From NCBI GenBank assembly GCA_007571225.1, contig RKRU01000110.1, positions 1 through 13,417 on the forward strand: DNA of 13,417 nt, written 5' to 3'. This document shows positions 12,132 to 13,417 of the stretch, one piece after another (position 1 is the first letter of the stretch; each line of letters opens with the position of its first letter). The stretch comes from Nitrosopumilaceae archaeon (GTDB lineage Archaea; Thermoproteota; Nitrososphaeria; Nitrososphaerales; Nitrosopumilaceae). The notes below the pieces were generated by a model, which ran no database searches, had not been told where the DNA came from, and worked only from the letters and a program-made list of their open reading frames with translations. Position numbers and translations under genes: made by a program.

Positions 12132-13417
12132 TGCGGCAGCATTCCTCCAGGTCCCAGTACTCCGGCGTACAGCAAGCCCAGTGCAATAAAGATGTTAACA
12201 AAAGCCAGCCCTATCAGCTTGCTCCATCCTAGGCTTAACAGCAAGTCAATCCTAATTCTAGGAAAGACCCCGCGTGGCAGTAGTATGAAGAATATTACGG
12301 CAACAGTCTTTAGCACGAACCAGAATACCCCGTTGAGCATCTCCTGCGTGAAGAGCGGCAGTCCTGGAATCTTGGCCGTGACGGGTCCCAGCTCGATTCC
12401 TTCAGTTATTATCTCGGCCGGAAACGGGGGCACGACCATCGGACCGTGCCAGCCGCCTAGAAACAGCACTACAAAGAGTGCCGCAAACGCATATAGTTTG
12501 AGGTAGGTTCCAAGCTGTACAAGCCCGTACATCATGCCCGAAAACTCGGTAAGCCAGCCTGCCACAATCTCAGACTCTGCCTCAGGAAGGTCAAATGGGA
12601 TACGCTCAAGCTCGGCAAGCATGGTAGTAAAGAAGACGATGGCCCCCACAGGCAGGAATATTATCCATGGAAACAGCGCTTGGCTTGAGACGATCTCAGA
12701 GAGGTTCAGTGTACCGGTAAGTATGACGACGCCGAGCAGCGAGAGTATGAGTGGGATCTCAAAGGAGACCATCTGGAAGAGGGCCCTGATACCGCCGATG
12801 AACGGGAACTTTGAGTTGGCAGACCATGCTGACAATATGGTAATTATCGGAAAGAATCCAATTACGGCAAAGACTGCAAGCAATCCCAAGTCGACATCGG
12901 CCACGACCCAGCCTGGCGCAACCGGAATCAGTGCTACAAATGCGGCTGCAGTAGCCACGAATATTACGGGCGCCACCCAGAATATCGGTTTGTCGGCCTT
13001 TGCGGGTATGATTATCTCCTTTGATATGAGTTTTAGTCCGTCGCCCATGAGTTGTAAGATGCCCTCCACCTTTCCACAGTAAAATGGGCCCACTCGGAGC
13101 TGCATCTTTGCAAGCATCTTCCTCTCTACGAATATGGTTCCTGCTGCAATGAGGGCTGCAAAGCCGAATCCAGGAAAGACCATTACACGGAAGATGTCAG
13201 TTGCCATAAATGCATGGACTATAGGTAAAGTGCGCGACGGGTCGCTCAACCACGTAAACGCAAGAAACGGTGTCAAGAGCTCGCCGTGTATTACGGGCAT
13301 CTCGATGTAAAAGAGCACCATCATTATGGCCGGAATACCCACTAGGTTGGCAAGCAGTAGCGCCCAGAACGCGTTGTCCAGTATGGACTTTATGAACTCG
13401 CTGAGCTTGAACTTTGG
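12128..13417 (-). CDS. nuoH: Complex I subunit H, quinone-site membrane subunit (partial, start beyond right edge)
   Basis: The frame stays open to the last base of the window: upstream of the GTG at 13342, 25 more codons (13343-13417) read PKFKLSEFIKSILDNAFWAL and continue hydrophobic. The true start is therefore outside and at least 429 aa are present. Conserved parts include ERKMLAKMQLRVGPFYCGKV, GILQLMGDGLKLISKE and the acidic quinone-pocket loop ERIPFDLPEAESEIVAGW followed by TEFSG. It anchors the peripheral arm and forms the quinone entrance. The stop overlaps the nuoI ATG by 4 bp. The N-terminus appears longer than in bacterial homologues, with an additional hydrophobic helix. Confidence 0.96.
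   Translation of the reverse strand, partial: PKFKLSEFIKSILDNAFWALLLANLVGIPAIMMVLFYIEMPVIHGELLTPFLAFTWLSDPSRTLPIVHAFMATDIFRVMVFPGFGFAALIAAGTIFVERKMLAKMQLRVGPFYCGKVEGILQLMGDGLKLISKEIIIPAKADKPIFWVAPVIFVATAAAFVALIPVAPGWVVADVDLGLLAVFAVIGFFPIITILSAWSANSKFPFIGGIRALFQMVSFEIPLILSLLGVVILTGTLNLSEIVSSQALFPWIIFLPVGAIVFFTTMLAELERIPFDLPEAESEIVAGWLTEFSGMMYGLVQLGTYLKLYAFAALFVVLFLGGWHGPMVVPPFPAEIITEGIELGPVTAKIPGLPLFTQEMLNGVFWFVLKTVAVIFFILLPRGVFPRIRIDLLLSLGWSKLIGLAFVNIFIALGLLYAGVLGPGGMLPQ

Noticed and set aside
12128..13342. nuoH starting at the GTG at 13342
   Set aside because: The frame stays open for 25 further codons that encode a typical amphipathic and hydrophobic N-terminal part, so the gene is cut by the window edge rather than starting there.

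Overview
The window looks like chromosome of an ammonia-oxidising archaeon of the Nitrososphaerota (Thaumarchaeota), probably of the Nitrosopumilales/Cenarchaeum type. Three things point there. The respiratory complex I genes run H-I-J-K-M-L-N in an archaeal arrangement with no NADH-module gene among them. There is an archaeosortase-like membrane protein and a PCNA-binding archaeal Y-family polymerase. The stand-alone genes have archaeal TATA boxes about 25-30 nt before their start codons. Base composition is mid-range, and nearly every spacer carries a minisatellite, which would suit a genome under relaxed selection such as a symbiont. That assignment is inference; no rRNA gene is present.

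Left part (1-5331): five stand-alone genes separated by long, repeat-filled spacers. They are an archaeosortase-family membrane protein (plus strand, with a repetitive Thr/Gly/Asp tail), a convergent DNA polymerase IV, a winged-helix regulator with an apparently cobalamin-less B12-binding fold (minus strand), and a divergent small cytosolic protein of unknown function. A repeat-bearing open frame (3039-3257) may be a small or decayed gene. Four TATA boxes can be placed; their spacing implies leaderless mRNAs and picks between alternative starts.

Right part (5332-13417): one compact minus-strand operon, nuoH-I-J-K-M-L-N, with genes overlapping by 4-20 bp or 3-26 bp apart, and Shine-Dalgarno-like sites at internal starts. 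nuoH runs off the right edge, so the operon promoter and the NuoA-D genes expected upstream lie outside the window. The products form most of the membrane arm of complex I (antiporter-like NuoL/M/N, the NuoJ/K core, the quinone-site subunit NuoH) plus the NuoI iron-sulfur subunit. The one break in compactness is a 268-bp spacer between nuoL and nuoN that is filled by an in-frame repeat array.

Most worth a second look: the Ser-for-Cys archaeosortase with an expanded, frame-shifted duplicated tail; the regulator whose cobalamin-contact residues all appear replaced; the repeat ORF inside the complex I operon; and the accumulation of short tandem or direct repeats in every large spacer from 1439 onwards. 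I saw no tRNA, rRNA, insertion sequence or CRISPR array.
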